49,962 bases of DNA, taken from contig JAKAIJ010000001.1 in the NCBI GenBank assembly GCA_021814355.1, positions 1 to 49,962 of the forward strand. Direction: 5' to 3'. The DNA is from Acidobacteriota bacterium (GTDB taxonomy: Bacteria; Acidobacteriota; UBA4820; DSQY01). A model generated the notes under the pieces. The model was given only the letters and a program-made list of their open reading frames with translations. It searched no databases and had not been told where the DNA came from. How positions within the stretch are numbered: the stretch's first letter is position 1; each line of letters starts with the position of its first letter. Of the stretch, positions 26,676 to 34,457 are shown one piece after another. Both the position numbers and the translations under genes were made by a program.

Positions 26676-27668
26676 TCAGACATGGTAGCGCTCGGGATCG
26701 TAGAGGGCGAGGTTCTTCTCGATCCAGCGGGCGGTGCGCAGGAGGCCCTCCTCCAGCGCCGTGGCAGCCTCCCATCCCAGGAGGGCCTTCGCCTTGGCGG
26801 GGTCGGAGAGGAGCACCATCACCTCGCTCTTGTCGGGGCGCAGGCGCTCTTTCTCCTGGACCGCCTCCGCCCGGACGCCGAGGGCGCGGCAGGCGGCCTC
26901 GAAGAGCTCCCCCACGGAGACCGTGCGGCCCGTGCCCAGCTGGACCACCTCGCCCTCCGCGCCGGGGGCCTCGGCGGCCCTCACGAACCCCTCCACCGTG
27001 TCGGCCACGAAGGTCAGGTCGCGCCGGGGGTCCAGGCGGCCGAGCTTCACCTCCGCGCGGCCCGCGAGGAGCTGGACGAGCAGGGTGGGGAGCACCGCGC
27101 GGGTGGACTGGCGCGGCCCGTACGTGTTGAACGGGCGAAGGGTCACGACGGGGAGGCCGAAGGAGAGGTGGTAGGCCTCGCAGAGCTTGTCCGCGGCGAT
27201 CTTCGACGCGCTGTAGGGCGACTGGCCCTGCAGCGGGTGTGTCTCGCGGATGGGCAGGCTTTCGGGCGTGCCGTAGACCTCGCTGGTGGACGTGTGCACC
27301 ATCCGGCGGCAGCCGGCCCGCCGGACCGCCTCCAGCACGTTCAGCGTGCCCTTGACGTTGGTGTCCACGAAGGACTCGGGGGCCGCGTAGCTGTAGGGGA
27401 TGGCGATGAGCGCGGCCAGGTGGAAGACCGTCTCCACGCCGCGGCAGGCCTCCTCCACGAACCGCGCGTCGCGGATGTCGCCCAGGCGGACGTCGAGGCT
27501 CCTGTGCACCGCGGGCTCCGCGCCGTCGAGCCATCCCCAGGAGCCGTTGGAGTTGTACAGGCAGAAGGCCCGCACGTCCGCGCCGAGCGCCACCAGCCGC
27601 TCCGTCAGGTGGCTCCCGATGAACCCGTCCGCCCCCGTCACGAGGACCTTGCGTCCTGCCCAGCTCAC
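26676..27668 (-). CDS. legB: LegB-type NAD-dependent 4,6-dehydratase
   Basis: A 330-aa extended SDR. The N-terminus VLVTGADGFIGSHL, then VRAFCLYNSNGSWGWLD, matches LegB, the GDP-GlcNAc 4,6-dehydratase of the legionaminic acid route. The active site has HTSTSEVYG and YSASK. The start is GTG at 27668, overlapping the PtmE-like gene stop (GTGA), so the guanylyltransferase and its consumer are translationally coupled. The long open frame upstream of this start is a shadow of that gene. The name rests on N-terminal similarity plus the whole pathway being present; a UDP-sugar dehydratase cannot be fully excluded. Confidence 0.82.
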   Translation of the reverse strand: MSWAGRKVLVTGADGFIGSHLTERLVALGADVRAFCLYNSNGSWGWLDGAEPAVHRSLDVRLGDIRDARFVEEACRGVETVFHLAALIAIPYSYAAPESFVDTNVKGTLNVLEAVRRAGCRRMVHTSTSEVYGTPESLPIRETHPLQGQSPYSASKIAADKLCEAYHLSFGLPVVTLRPFNTYGPRQSTRAVLPTLLVQLLAGRAEVKLGRLDPRRDLTFVADTVEGFVRAAEAPGAEGEVVQLGTGRTVSVGELFEAACRALGVRAEAVQEKERLRPDKSEVMVLLSDPAKAKALLGWEAATALEEGLLRTARWIEKNLALYDPERYHV

Positions 27669-28705
27669 GGCTTGTCCCCCTCTCCGCGGGCGCGCTTCAG
27701 CTCGTGGTGGTGGCCCACATCTATCCAGTCCTCCTCGACCCGGATGGCGCCGACGCGCTCGCCCTTCTCCAGACACTCCTCCACGAGGGCCGGCAGGGGG
27801 AAGTGCGTCTCCTTCGGAACGCGCTCCAGCAGGACGGGGTCCAGAACGTAAATGCCGGTGTTCACGTGCCACATCTCCGCTGGCTTCTCCCTCAGGCCAA
27901 GGATCCGTCCGTCGTTCACCTCCACCACCCCGTACGGGACCGTGTGGACGTATTCGTGGACGGCCACGGTGGCCCGGTAGCCGCCCTCCTCGTGAAACGC
28001 GAGCATCCGGCCTGCGTCGAACTGCGTCAACAGGTCCCCGTTCAGGACCAGGAAGGGGTGCGAGGGGCGCTCGGGGAGGAGCGACAGCGCCCCTCCCGTC
28101 CCTAGCGGCTTGTCCTCCCGCAGATAGCGGATCTCGCACCCGAGGGTTCTGCCGTCTCCGAAGTGGCCCTCGATCGCCTCGGCCATGTAGTTCACCGAGA
28201 TGAAGATCCTGCGGATCCCGAAGCCCACGAGGTGCAGGATGATCCGCTCCAGGATGGGGCGCCCCGCGATGCGGAGCATGGGTTTCGGCACGGTGTCGGT
28301 AAGGGGGCGGAGGCGCTCTCCCCGGCCGCCCGCCATGATCACGGCCCAGTTGGGGCGCTGGGCCGCGCCGAGTATGTCGTGGAGGGTGTGGAGCCCCACC
28401 AGGCGTTGCTGCTCGTCCACGATGGGGATCTGGCTGATGCCCCGGGCTTGCATCAAATCCAACACCTCGGCGCGCCCGGCCCGCTGCGTCACGCAGGTGA
28501 AGTCCCGCTGCATGTGGGGACCCAGGCGGTCCTCCAGCCCGGCCCCTCGGAGGAGCGCCCGGCGCACGTCGCCGTCGGTGAGGATCCCCGTGAGCCGGCG
28601 CTCCTCGTTGACCACCAGGACGATCTCCAGCCCCGACTTGTCCAGGGAGGCCAAGCCGTCCCGCAGGGTCTGGTCCTGCCGTAGCAAACACGTTTGATAG
28701 CGCAT
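27665..28705 (-). CDS. ptmE: CBS-domain sugar-1-phosphate nucleotidylyltransferase (PtmE-like)
   Basis: A 346-aa fusion: two CBS motifs at residues about 8-110 (VLVVNEERRLTGILTDGDVRRAL; IPIVDEQQRLVGLHTLHDIL) followed by a nucleotidylyltransferase domain starting VIMAGGRGERLRPLTDTVPKPM. This architecture is that of PtmE, which makes GDP-GlcN(Ac) for legionaminic acid in Campylobacter. The Rossmann-like NTase has the metal-binding NGD and the GYRATV region. The gene overlaps legB. A ribosome site GGGGAG lies five bases before the ATG at 28705. Confidence 0.85.
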   Translation of the reverse strand: MRYQTCLLRQDQTLRDGLASLDKSGLEIVLVVNEERRLTGILTDGDVRRALLRGAGLEDRLGPHMQRDFTCVTQRAGRAEVLDLMQARGISQIPIVDEQQRLVGLHTLHDILGAAQRPNWAVIMAGGRGERLRPLTDTVPKPMLRIAGRPILERIILHLVGFGIRRIFISVNYMAEAIEGHFGDGRTLGCEIRYLREDKPLGTGGALSLLPERPSHPFLVLNGDLLTQFDAGRMLAFHEEGGYRATVAVHEYVHTVPYGVVEVNDGRILGLREKPAEMWHVNTGIYVLDPVLLERVPKETHFPLPALVEECLEKGERVGAIRVEEDWIDVGHHHELKRARGEGDKP

Positions 28706-28778
28706 CGCGTCTCCCCGTCAGCGGCGGCGCATCAGGAAGCGTCTCCCCCGGGGTGTCCGGAACGGCGCCGCCCCCCGA

Positions 28779-29726
28779 TCACCGGGAGCCTCCCGCCCTC
28801 AACAGCAGCCCCCCCCAGCTCATCCCCGCCCCGAAGGCCGCGAGGACCACGTGCGCCCCCGGCCGGAGGGGGGCGCGGCGCAGGGACTCGGAGGCCGCGA
28901 TGAGAACGGAGGCCGCGGAAGTGTTGCCGTAGTCCTGAAGGTTCACGAACACCCGCTCTTCCGGAATCTTGAGCGACTGGCCCACCTGCTTGAGCAGGTT
29001 CAGGTTCGCCTGGTGGAAGAGAAACCGCTCCACGTCGGCGACGCCGAGGCCGTTGCCGGACAGCAGCTCCAGGATCACCCCCTGGAGCTTCCGGTTGGCC
29101 TGGAGAATGACGGCGCGCCCGTTCATGCTCAGCGGCGCCGCGAAATCCAGGCGCAGCTCCGAGGCGAGGGTGGAATCGCTCCTGAGCCGGACGTCCACCA
29201 CTTCGAACTTCCCCGGCCCGGGGCCGACGACACACGCGCCGGCCCCGTCGCCGAAGAGGATCGCCGTCTCCTTCACCCGCGGGGGGCGGGCCATGACGGC
29301 GGACATGACCTCCGCGCCGACGACCAGGACGGGACCGTACCGCGGGCACAGGTCCACCGCCACCCCCATGGCGAAGAGGCCGCCCACGCTGGCCAGGTGG
29401 ATGTCGAAGGCCGGGATGTTCTGCACGCCGAGCCGTTGCTGGAGGTCCGCGGAGAGCCCTGGAAATTGGCGCGGGGGGGTCCCCGTCCCCACGAGGATGG
29501 CGCCCAACCGGTCCGCCTCCATCCCGGCGTCGGCCAGTGCGCCCTGGGCGGCCGCATGGGCGAGATCGAGGATCGTCTCCCCCTCCGAGATGCACCGTCG
29601 CCGGAGGATGCCCGAAACGGACGGGATCCAGCCCGGCTCGAGGCCGAACTCGGCTTCCAGGGCCGCGTTGGAGAGGACCCCTTCTGGAACGTGATGCCCG
29701 AAACCCGCCACCGAGATCATGGGCAT
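28779..29726 (-). CDS. KASIII-like acyltransferase with Ser in place of catalytic Cys
   Basis: A 315-aa thiolase-fold protein of the FabH/KASIII family. His238 (FHQANLNLL) and Asn268 (DYGNTSAAS) of the usual triad are present. The nucleophile segment reads FDIHLASVGGLFAM, so Ser113 sits where FabH has Cys (normally ACxGF). Ser-type KASIII homologues are known (for example DpsC), and KASIII-like proteins can act as acyltransferases to sugars (the CerJ and ChlB groups). An ACP gene follows 78 bases later on the upstream side and a beta-helix acyltransferase next to it. I infer a dedicated acyl-ACP route that decorates a sugar, not fatty acid initiation. Confidence 0.88.
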   Translation of the reverse strand: MPMISVAGFGHHVPEGVLSNAALEAEFGLEPGWIPSVSGILRRRCISEGETILDLAHAAAQGALADAGMEADRLGAILVGTGTPPRQFPGLSADLQQRLGVQNIPAFDIHLASVGGLFAMGVAVDLCPRYGPVLVVGAEVMSAVMARPPRVKETAILFGDGAGACVVGPGPGKFEVVDVRLRSDSTLASELRLDFAAPLSMNGRAVILQANRKLQGVILELLSGNGLGVADVERFLFHQANLNLLKQVGQSLKIPEERVFVNLQDYGNTSAASVLIAASESLRRAPLRPGAHVVLAAFGAGMSWGGLLLRAGGSR

Positions 29727-29804
29727 TTCACCCTACCTGCCGCACGGCCCCGGGGACGGCCGCCTGCCGGCGCGGACGAATGCGAGGAGAGGCGAAAAGG
29801 CGCC

Positions 29805-30050
29805 TCAAGACTTCGGCTTCCCGTTGCTTTCGAAGTAGTCCGCGATCTTGGAAATGGTCTCGAACCGCTTCGGGACCAGGTCCGCGTCGGGCACGTGCAC
29901 GCCGAGGGCCTCCTCCAGCGCGTTCAACAGATCCATCAGGCCGAAGGAGTCAATCACGCCGAGCTCGAAAAGGGAGGCGTGGGGGTCCTCGGGGATGGGG
30001 TTGTTGGCGAAGGGCGCCATCGCTTGCCGGATCGTCTCTTCAACGCTCAT
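29805..30050 (-). CDS. Acyl carrier protein
   Basis: An 81-aa ACP: helix 1 (SVEETIRQAMAPF), then the phosphopantetheine site in GVIDSFGLMDLL (Ser in Asp-Ser-Phe), then acidic helices and IADYFESN at the end. It would carry an acyl chain for the KASIII-like protein and/or the beta-helix acyltransferase on either side. The start is ATG 30050: a perfect GGAGG (30056-30060) lies five bases before it. An in-frame GTG at 30056 overlaps that ribosome site and is rejected. ACPs dedicated to surface-sugar acylation are uncommon, so this is a notable member of the cluster. Confidence 0.9.
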   Translation of the reverse strand: MSVEETIRQAMAPFANNPIPEDPHASLFELGVIDSFGLMDLLNALEEALGVHVPDADLVPKRFETISKIADYFESNGKPKS

Positions 30051-30055
30051 GAACA

Positions 30056-30060
30056 CCTCC
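30056..30060 (-). promoter_or_regulatory. Strong ribosome binding site of the ACP gene
   Basis: GGAGG on the minus strand, spaced five bases from ATG 30050. It decides the ACP start against the GTG at 30056. Confidence 0.8.
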
Positions 30061-30104
30061 GTGGGCGGGGTCGCCTGGGGTCCGGAGACGGTGTGGAACG
30101 CCCG

Positions 30105-30770
30105 CTACAGCCAGCTGTTGTCGGGGGGCGGATACCGCCTGACCGTGCTGCTCTGCGGCGTGCCCATGTAGACCATGCCGGGGGCGAGATCTTGGTTCAT
30201 GATCAGGGAGTGCGCCGCGATCTTGCAGTAGTCGCCGATGGTGCAGGCTCCCAGCACGGAAGCCCCGGCGTACAACGACACGTGTCGGCCCAGGGTGGGA
30301 TACACCCCCCGCCTGTTGTCCTCCGCGGCCCGGGCGGCCCCCACGGTGCAGTTCTGGTTCACGAGGAGGTAGTCGGCGTAGCGGGCCCGGCCCAGGACGG
30401 TGCCAAGGGGATGGCAGAACAGGAAAATGGAGGGCAGCTCGACCTCGTAGAAGACGTCAATTCCGTGCAACAGTTTGTTGAGGGAGAAGATCTTGTCGCA
30501 GAGCGGCGTCGCGCCGCCGTTCTTGTACAGCGCGTTGGACAGCAGGTAGAGGAACATGCTGTACTGGTCGCCGTTCAGGTGGTTGAAGACCGCCTCCCCC
30601 TCCTGGTGGAAGTAGCGGCTGCGCACCGCGGAAAAGCACCGCGCCGTCCGCTCCAGCGCCTCGTCCACGACCACGGGGGGGAGGAGGGCGGGGAGCGGAT
30701 CCGGGAAGAAGGCCTCCAGCTGCCGCTGGACGTAAGACGCCAGGGAGGCCGGATTCAGAGACAACCGCAT
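30105..30770 (-). CDS. Serine-acetyltransferase-like hexapeptide acyltransferase
   Basis: A 221-aa protein with an alpha-helical N-terminal half (to about residue 110) and a C-terminal left-handed beta-helix (CHPLGTVLGRARYADYLLVNQNCTVG; HVSLYAGASVLGACTIGDYCKIAAHSLI). The layout is that of CysE-like acyltransferases. Encoded directly upstream of the ACP and the Ser-type KASIII, it may transfer an acyl group, possibly from the ACP, to an amino sugar. Neither donor nor acceptor can be read from the sequence; ordinary acetyl-CoA use is also possible. Confidence 0.78.
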   Translation of the reverse strand: MRLSLNPASLASYVQRQLEAFFPDPLPALLPPVVVDEALERTARCFSAVRSRYFHQEGEAVFNHLNGDQYSMFLYLLSNALYKNGGATPLCDKIFSLNKLLHGIDVFYEVELPSIFLFCHPLGTVLGRARYADYLLVNQNCTVGAARAAEDNRRGVYPTLGRHVSLYAGASVLGACTIGDYCKIAAHSLIMNQDLAPGMVYMGTPQSSTVRRYPPPDNSWL

Positions 30771-30837
30771 CCCGCGGCCTCCTTTCCCGTGGCGCGCGGC
30801 CCCGCGGCCCGCCCGGCCCGGAAGAACTTCCCCCGCC

Positions 30838-32103
30838 TCATGCCGTCGGTGGTGGGGGGGTCATGCTGGTGAGATAGCCTGGAGGGACGTCCAGCGCCGG
30901 GTATTCGTCGCAGATGGACTTGCGCAGGACCCAGGCCCCATTCTCCCGCTTCCAGATGTGCGGGCGGCGGTACCTGTCCACCACCTCCCAGAAATGCTCC
31001 TCGGTGATGCTGAGATAGCCCAAGAACTCCCTGTGCCACCTCCGGGGGAACTCGCCGTCGAAGCGGCGGACCAGGGCGGCCGCCTCCTCGCGGGTGATGT
31101 GGCCGTCCCGGACTTCGTGGGCGGCGTCGGAGGTACACCGCCCGATGCCGAACTTGATGAAGGCCAGGTAGAAGTGGAACCCGTCCATCTGGTCGTCGAG
31201 GCTTGCGTACTTCGAGTAGGTCCCTTCCGAACGGCCGTGCGGGTTCGCCTGGAAGCCGGTGTGTTCGCTGGCGTGGTAGTAGTTCTCCTGGGGAATCCAC
31301 TTCTTGTAGTAGGAGAACCAATGGAACTCGATGCCCCTCTTCTTCATGTCCTCGGGGTCGGGCGGGCGGTAGAAGGTCAGGTCGCTCTCGTCAAAGTCCC
31401 TCCGGGTCAGGTAATCGGTCTCCTCCAGCCCGTACTGGACCAGGTCGTCCACCGTGGCGCCCTTGAAATACTGCTCGGCCCAGATCTCGAACGGCATCCC
31501 GCGAAGGTTGTAAACGCGGGGGTCGCCGCTGTATTCGGCCTCCCCGTTCTCGCCGAAGAACACCAGCTTCACGTCGAAGGCCCGGGCGATGTGGAACGCG
31601 TAGCAGACCTGCCCGTAGGTGAAGGGCTGCCAGGCGTCCCCCAGCGCCTCGAAGGCCACGCGGGCCAGCTTGCGGTGGAAGCGCCCGTTCTGCCACGCCA
31701 TGAGGTTGTTGAACCCGCCGACCTTGATGAAATTGCGGAAGTTCTCGTACCCCTCCGGCGTGTACTCGAACGGCGCCCAGGTGATCGTGAGCGGGTGCAT
31801 TCCATAGAGGGACTTCAGCTCCCAGGCCACGCGGCTGCTGTCCTTTCCCCCGCTGGCGGGGACGATGACGTCGAAGCGGCCATCGGTGCGGCGGTAGCGG
31901 TCGCAGAGGTCGCGCAGCTCCTTTTCCCGCTCGGGCCAGGGGATCCGGTTCTCCTTGATCTCCGCGTAGCGGCACGCGCCGCAGACCCCCTCCTCGTCGA
32001 AGTGAATCCGGGGGCGCTGGTTGGACACCACGCATCTCTTGCAAAACCGGACCTCGGACGGAAGGCTCGGGAGCTGCCGGTCCAGAATTTTCTGCTTGGG
32101 CAT
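30838..32103 (-). CDS. N-acetyl sugar amidotransferase, PseA/LegAm type
   Basis: A 421-aa PP-loop ATPase of the second amidotransferase type. It has a Cys4 knuckle (FCKRCVV; GVCGACRYAE) and the loop PASGGKDSS, as in PseA-like proteins that turn an acetamido into an acetamidino group on nonulosonic acids. HisH and HisF partners are encoded immediately upstream (32207-33746) and legionaminic-acid genes flank the set. The start is ATG 32103, with GAGGAG at 32111-32116 seven bases away; 21 further upstream codons to 32166 are unlikely. It probably makes an acetamidino-legionaminic acid derivative, as known for Legionella LPS; that is inference from context. Confidence 0.88.
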   Translation of the reverse strand: MPKQKILDRQLPSLPSEVRFCKRCVVSNQRPRIHFDEEGVCGACRYAEIKENRIPWPEREKELRDLCDRYRRTDGRFDVIVPASGGKDSSRVAWELKSLYGMHPLTITWAPFEYTPEGYENFRNFIKVGGFNNLMAWQNGRFHRKLARVAFEALGDAWQPFTYGQVCYAFHIARAFDVKLVFFGENGEAEYSGDPRVYNLRGMPFEIWAEQYFKGATVDDLVQYGLEETDYLTRRDFDESDLTFYRPPDPEDMKKRGIEFHWFSYYKKWIPQENYYHASEHTGFQANPHGRSEGTYSKYASLDDQMDGFHFYLAFIKFGIGRCTSDAAHEVRDGHITREEAAALVRRFDGEFPRRWHREFLGYLSITEEHFWEVVDRYRRPHIWKRENGAWVLRKSICDEYPALDVPPGYLTSMTPPPPTA

Positions 32104-32206
32104 CTGCGCTCTCCTCGAATGTCTCTGGCGGGTCGCTGGAAAGCCGGGGCTACGGGGGATTTTCAACCGCCTGCATCAGGGCCCGACCGGATAGATTCAG
32201 GTAGAT

Positions 32207-32884
32207 TCAGTGGCCCGCGCGCAGGGTGGACGCCAGGTTGTGGTACACGAGGAGCCCCCGCGGGCCGCTGCGTTCGGGGTGGCCCTGGCAGGCGAAGATG
32301 TTCCCCCGCTGCAGGGCGGAGCAGAAACGCTGGGGGCCGTACCGCGTCCAGGCGATGGCTACCGTCTCGTCTTCGGGCTGAACGAAGTAGGAGTGGACGA
32401 AGTACATGTGCACGCCGTCGGGAAGCCGCTGGAGGAGGGTCCCGGCCCAGGGGTCGCCCCCCGTACCGGGCGCCGGCTTCTCCATGCGGTTCCACCCCAC
32501 CTGGGGCACCTTCACCGGCCGCGGGGCCGCCCCCCCCTCCAGGCGCACGACCCTCCCCGGGACGAGACCCAGCCCTTCGTGGCGGCCGAATTCCAGGCTC
32601 TCCGTCATCAACAGCTGCATCCCGAGGCAGATCCCCACGAGCGGCTTGCCCGAGAGCGCCGCGTCGCGGAGGGCGCCGGTCAGGTCCAGCCGCCGGAGCT
32701 GGGCCATGGCGTCCCCGAAGGCGCCTACGCCCGGGAGGATGATGGCGTCGCTGGCGTGGATCTCCGTCCGCGAGGCGGTGACCACGGAGTCGAGCCCGGC
32801 GTGGCGGCAGGCGTTCTGGACGCTGAAGAGGTTCCCCACGCCGTAATCCACGACGGCCACCCGCGGCCTCCGCCGTTCATTCAT
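32207..32884 (-). CDS. hisH: HisH-like glutaminase subunit, second set
   Basis: A 225-aa class I glutaminase: VAVVDYGVGNLFSV, PGVGAFGDAM, nucleophile in GICLGMQLL, and the His-Glu pair in CQGHPERSG (normally QFHPEKS, so a mildly divergent site with both residues kept). It feeds ammonia to the HisF-like partner, whose gene starts upstream and overlaps this one by 8 bases. It clearly belongs to the amidotransferase at 30838-32103, with a 103-base gap between them. ATG at 32884 gives an N-terminus seven residues longer than most; no better start is evident. Confidence 0.9.
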   Translation of the reverse strand: MNERRRPRVAVVDYGVGNLFSVQNACRHAGLDSVVTASRTEIHASDAIILPGVGAFGDAMAQLRRLDLTGALRDAALSGKPLVGICLGMQLLMTESLEFGRHEGLGLVPGRVVRLEGGAAPRPVKVPQVGWNRMEKPAPGTGGDPWAGTLLQRLPDGVHMYFVHSYFVQPEDETVAIAWTRYGPQRFCSALQRGNIFACQGHPERSGPRGLLVYHNLASTLRAGH

Positions 32885-33746
32885 CGGCGTGCGCCTCTCG
32901 GGCTTCCCGGCAGGGGACGCCGCTCCGGACCAGGTGCGCCTTGATCTCCGCCAGGCTCGCCCCCTTCACTTTCGTAAACTCCTTCCCGCTTCGAAGGAAG
33001 GCCACGTTGCCCTCCGTGGAGAAGTCGTCGTCCGTGTAAAACTCCTGGATGTACTTGTAGTGGAGGCAGGACGCCAGGCTGACGGCGTCCGCCCCGGCCT
33101 TTTCGATCACCTCCAGGACGTGCTCGGGCGATCCCGCTCCGCCGCAGGCGATGACGGGAATCGAAACGGACCCGGCGACCCGGCGGGTGAGCTCGAGGTC
33201 GAAGCCGCGGCCGGTCCCCTCGTTGTCAATGGAGGTGAGCAGGATCTCCCCCGCCCCCAGGGCCTCGACCCGCCTGGCCCAGCCGAACACCTCGACGCCC
33301 GTGCGGACGCGGCCGTTGTCGGTGAAGGCCTGGTAGGTCCCGTCCGGCTGTTTCTTCGCCTCGATGGAGACGACGATCGTGGACGACCCGAAGCGCCGCG
33401 AGGCCTCGGTGACCAACTCCGGGCGCCCGATGGCGGCGGTGTTCAGGGACACCTTATCGGCTCCCGCCTGGAGGACCGAATGGATGTCGTCCAGCGTCCG
33501 CAGTCCTCCCCCCACCGTCAGCGGGATGAAGATCTCCTTGGACGTCTCTTCCACGATGTGGGTCAGGCTGTTGCGCCCGTAGAGGCTGGCCACCACGTCC
33601 ATGTAGATCAGTTCGTCCGCGCCGTTCTCGTAGTAGAAACGCGCGAAGCGGCGGGGTTTCCCGAGAACCCGGAGCCCCTCCAGGTGAATCCCCTTCACCA
33701 GGTTGGGCCCCTTGATGTCCAACCTGGGAATGACCCGGATGTTCAT
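32877..33746 (-). CDS. hisF: HisF-like ammonia-channel subunit, second set
   Basis: A 289-aa TIM-barrel HisF homologue. The N-terminus is RVIPRLDIKG, keeping the first catalytic Asp of HisF, but the second (normally AIDAK) is Glu here (SIEAKK). The other barrel phosphate-binding segments (VGGGLRTLDD; IACGGAG) are intact. The C-terminus is about 35 residues longer than normal HisF (TDDDFSTEGNVAF onward). It should deliver ammonia to the PseA-like enzyme. The start ATG 33746 overlaps the NeuD-like gene stop (ATGA). Loss of a different aspartate from the first HisF homologue suggests independent specialisation. Confidence 0.9.
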   Translation of the reverse strand: MNIRVIPRLDIKGPNLVKGIHLEGLRVLGKPRRFARFYYENGADELIYMDVVASLYGRNSLTHIVEETSKEIFIPLTVGGGLRTLDDIHSVLQAGADKVSLNTAAIGRPELVTEASRRFGSSTIVVSIEAKKQPDGTYQAFTDNGRVRTGVEVFGWARRVEALGAGEILLTSIDNEGTGRGFDLELTRRVAGSVSIPVIACGGAGSPEHVLEVIEKAGADAVSLASCLHYKYIQEFYTDDDFSTEGNVAFLRSGKEFTKVKGASLAEIKAHLVRSGVPCREAREAHADE

Positions 33747-34420
33747 TCCCGTGCCCCGCCGAGCCGCCTGGCGGGGACGCCCGCCACCATCGTCCCCGGC
33801 GGCACGGACCGGACCACCGCCGCGCCCGCCCCCACCACCGCGCCGGCGCCGATGGTGAGGCATTGCCGCACGGTAGCCCCGGCGCCGACGTGGGCTCCCT
33901 CGCCCACCGTGACGGTGCTGGCCAGCACGGCGCCGGTGGCGATGTGGGCATGGTCCCCGACCGCGCAGTCGTGCTCGACGACGGCTCCGCTGTTGACGAG
34001 GACGTTCTGGCCCAGCACGGCCCCCGCGTTCACGATGCTGCCCGGCAGGAGCTGGCACCCCGCGCCGAGGACGCTCCAGGGGGAGACGACCGCGGAGGGG
34101 TGGCGGACCGTGAGGGGCGAGAGGCCCGCGGAGCGGGCGAGCTCGAAGAGGCGCCGACGCGGGCCGTTGTCCCCCGCGCCGCCCACTCCCACCACGAAGT
34201 GGGTCACGCCGCGGGCGGCCACCTCCCCGAGCCGGTCGTCACCACCCAGAAAGGGCACCCCTTGCAGCGAGGCCCCCGCGCGGCGGGCGTCGGCGTCCAG
34301 GATGCCCTCGACGACCGCGGCGCCCGACGCCGCGATGCAGTCGAGGAGCACCCGGGCGTGGCCGCCGCCGCCCAGGATGACGCAACGGGGTAGAGCCGCG
34401 CCGCCCGCCGTCTCGCTCAC
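33743..34420 (-). CDS. NeuD/PglD-family sugar N- or O-acetyltransferase
   Basis: A 225-aa protein with the NeuD/PglD layout: a small Rossmann-like domain (CVILGGGGHARVLLDCI) that binds the nucleotide sugar, followed by a beta-helix domain (IVNAGAVLGQNVLVNSGAVVEHDCAVG with the catalytic His; GTMVAGVPARR at the end). It is the best candidate for the LegH step (acetylation of the 4-amino group) or for nonulosonic acid O-acetylation. The start is GTG 34420, preceded by an AGGAGG ribosome site; the longer open frame above it is a shadow. It sits between LegG and HisF. Confidence 0.85.
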   Translation of the reverse strand: MSETAGGAALPRCVILGGGGHARVLLDCIAASGAAVVEGILDADARRAGASLQGVPFLGGDDRLGEVAARGVTHFVVGVGGAGDNGPRRRLFELARSAGLSPLTVRHPSAVVSPWSVLGAGCQLLPGSIVNAGAVLGQNVLVNSGAVVEHDCAVGDHAHIATGAVLASTVTVGEGAHVGAGATVRQCLTIGAGAVVGAGAAVVRSVPPGTMVAGVPARRLGGARE

Positions 34421-34457
34421 GCGCCCTCCTCCTTGCCGGATCGCCGCGCCATCCCGA

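Noticed and set aside
28779..30050. FabH plus ACP as part of fatty acid synthesis
   Set aside because: The KASIII nucleophile is Ser, no other fab gene is present, and the flanking genes are all for sugars.
30056..30056. GTG 30056 as the ACP start
   Set aside because: It overlaps the strong GGAGG that is well placed for ATG 30050.
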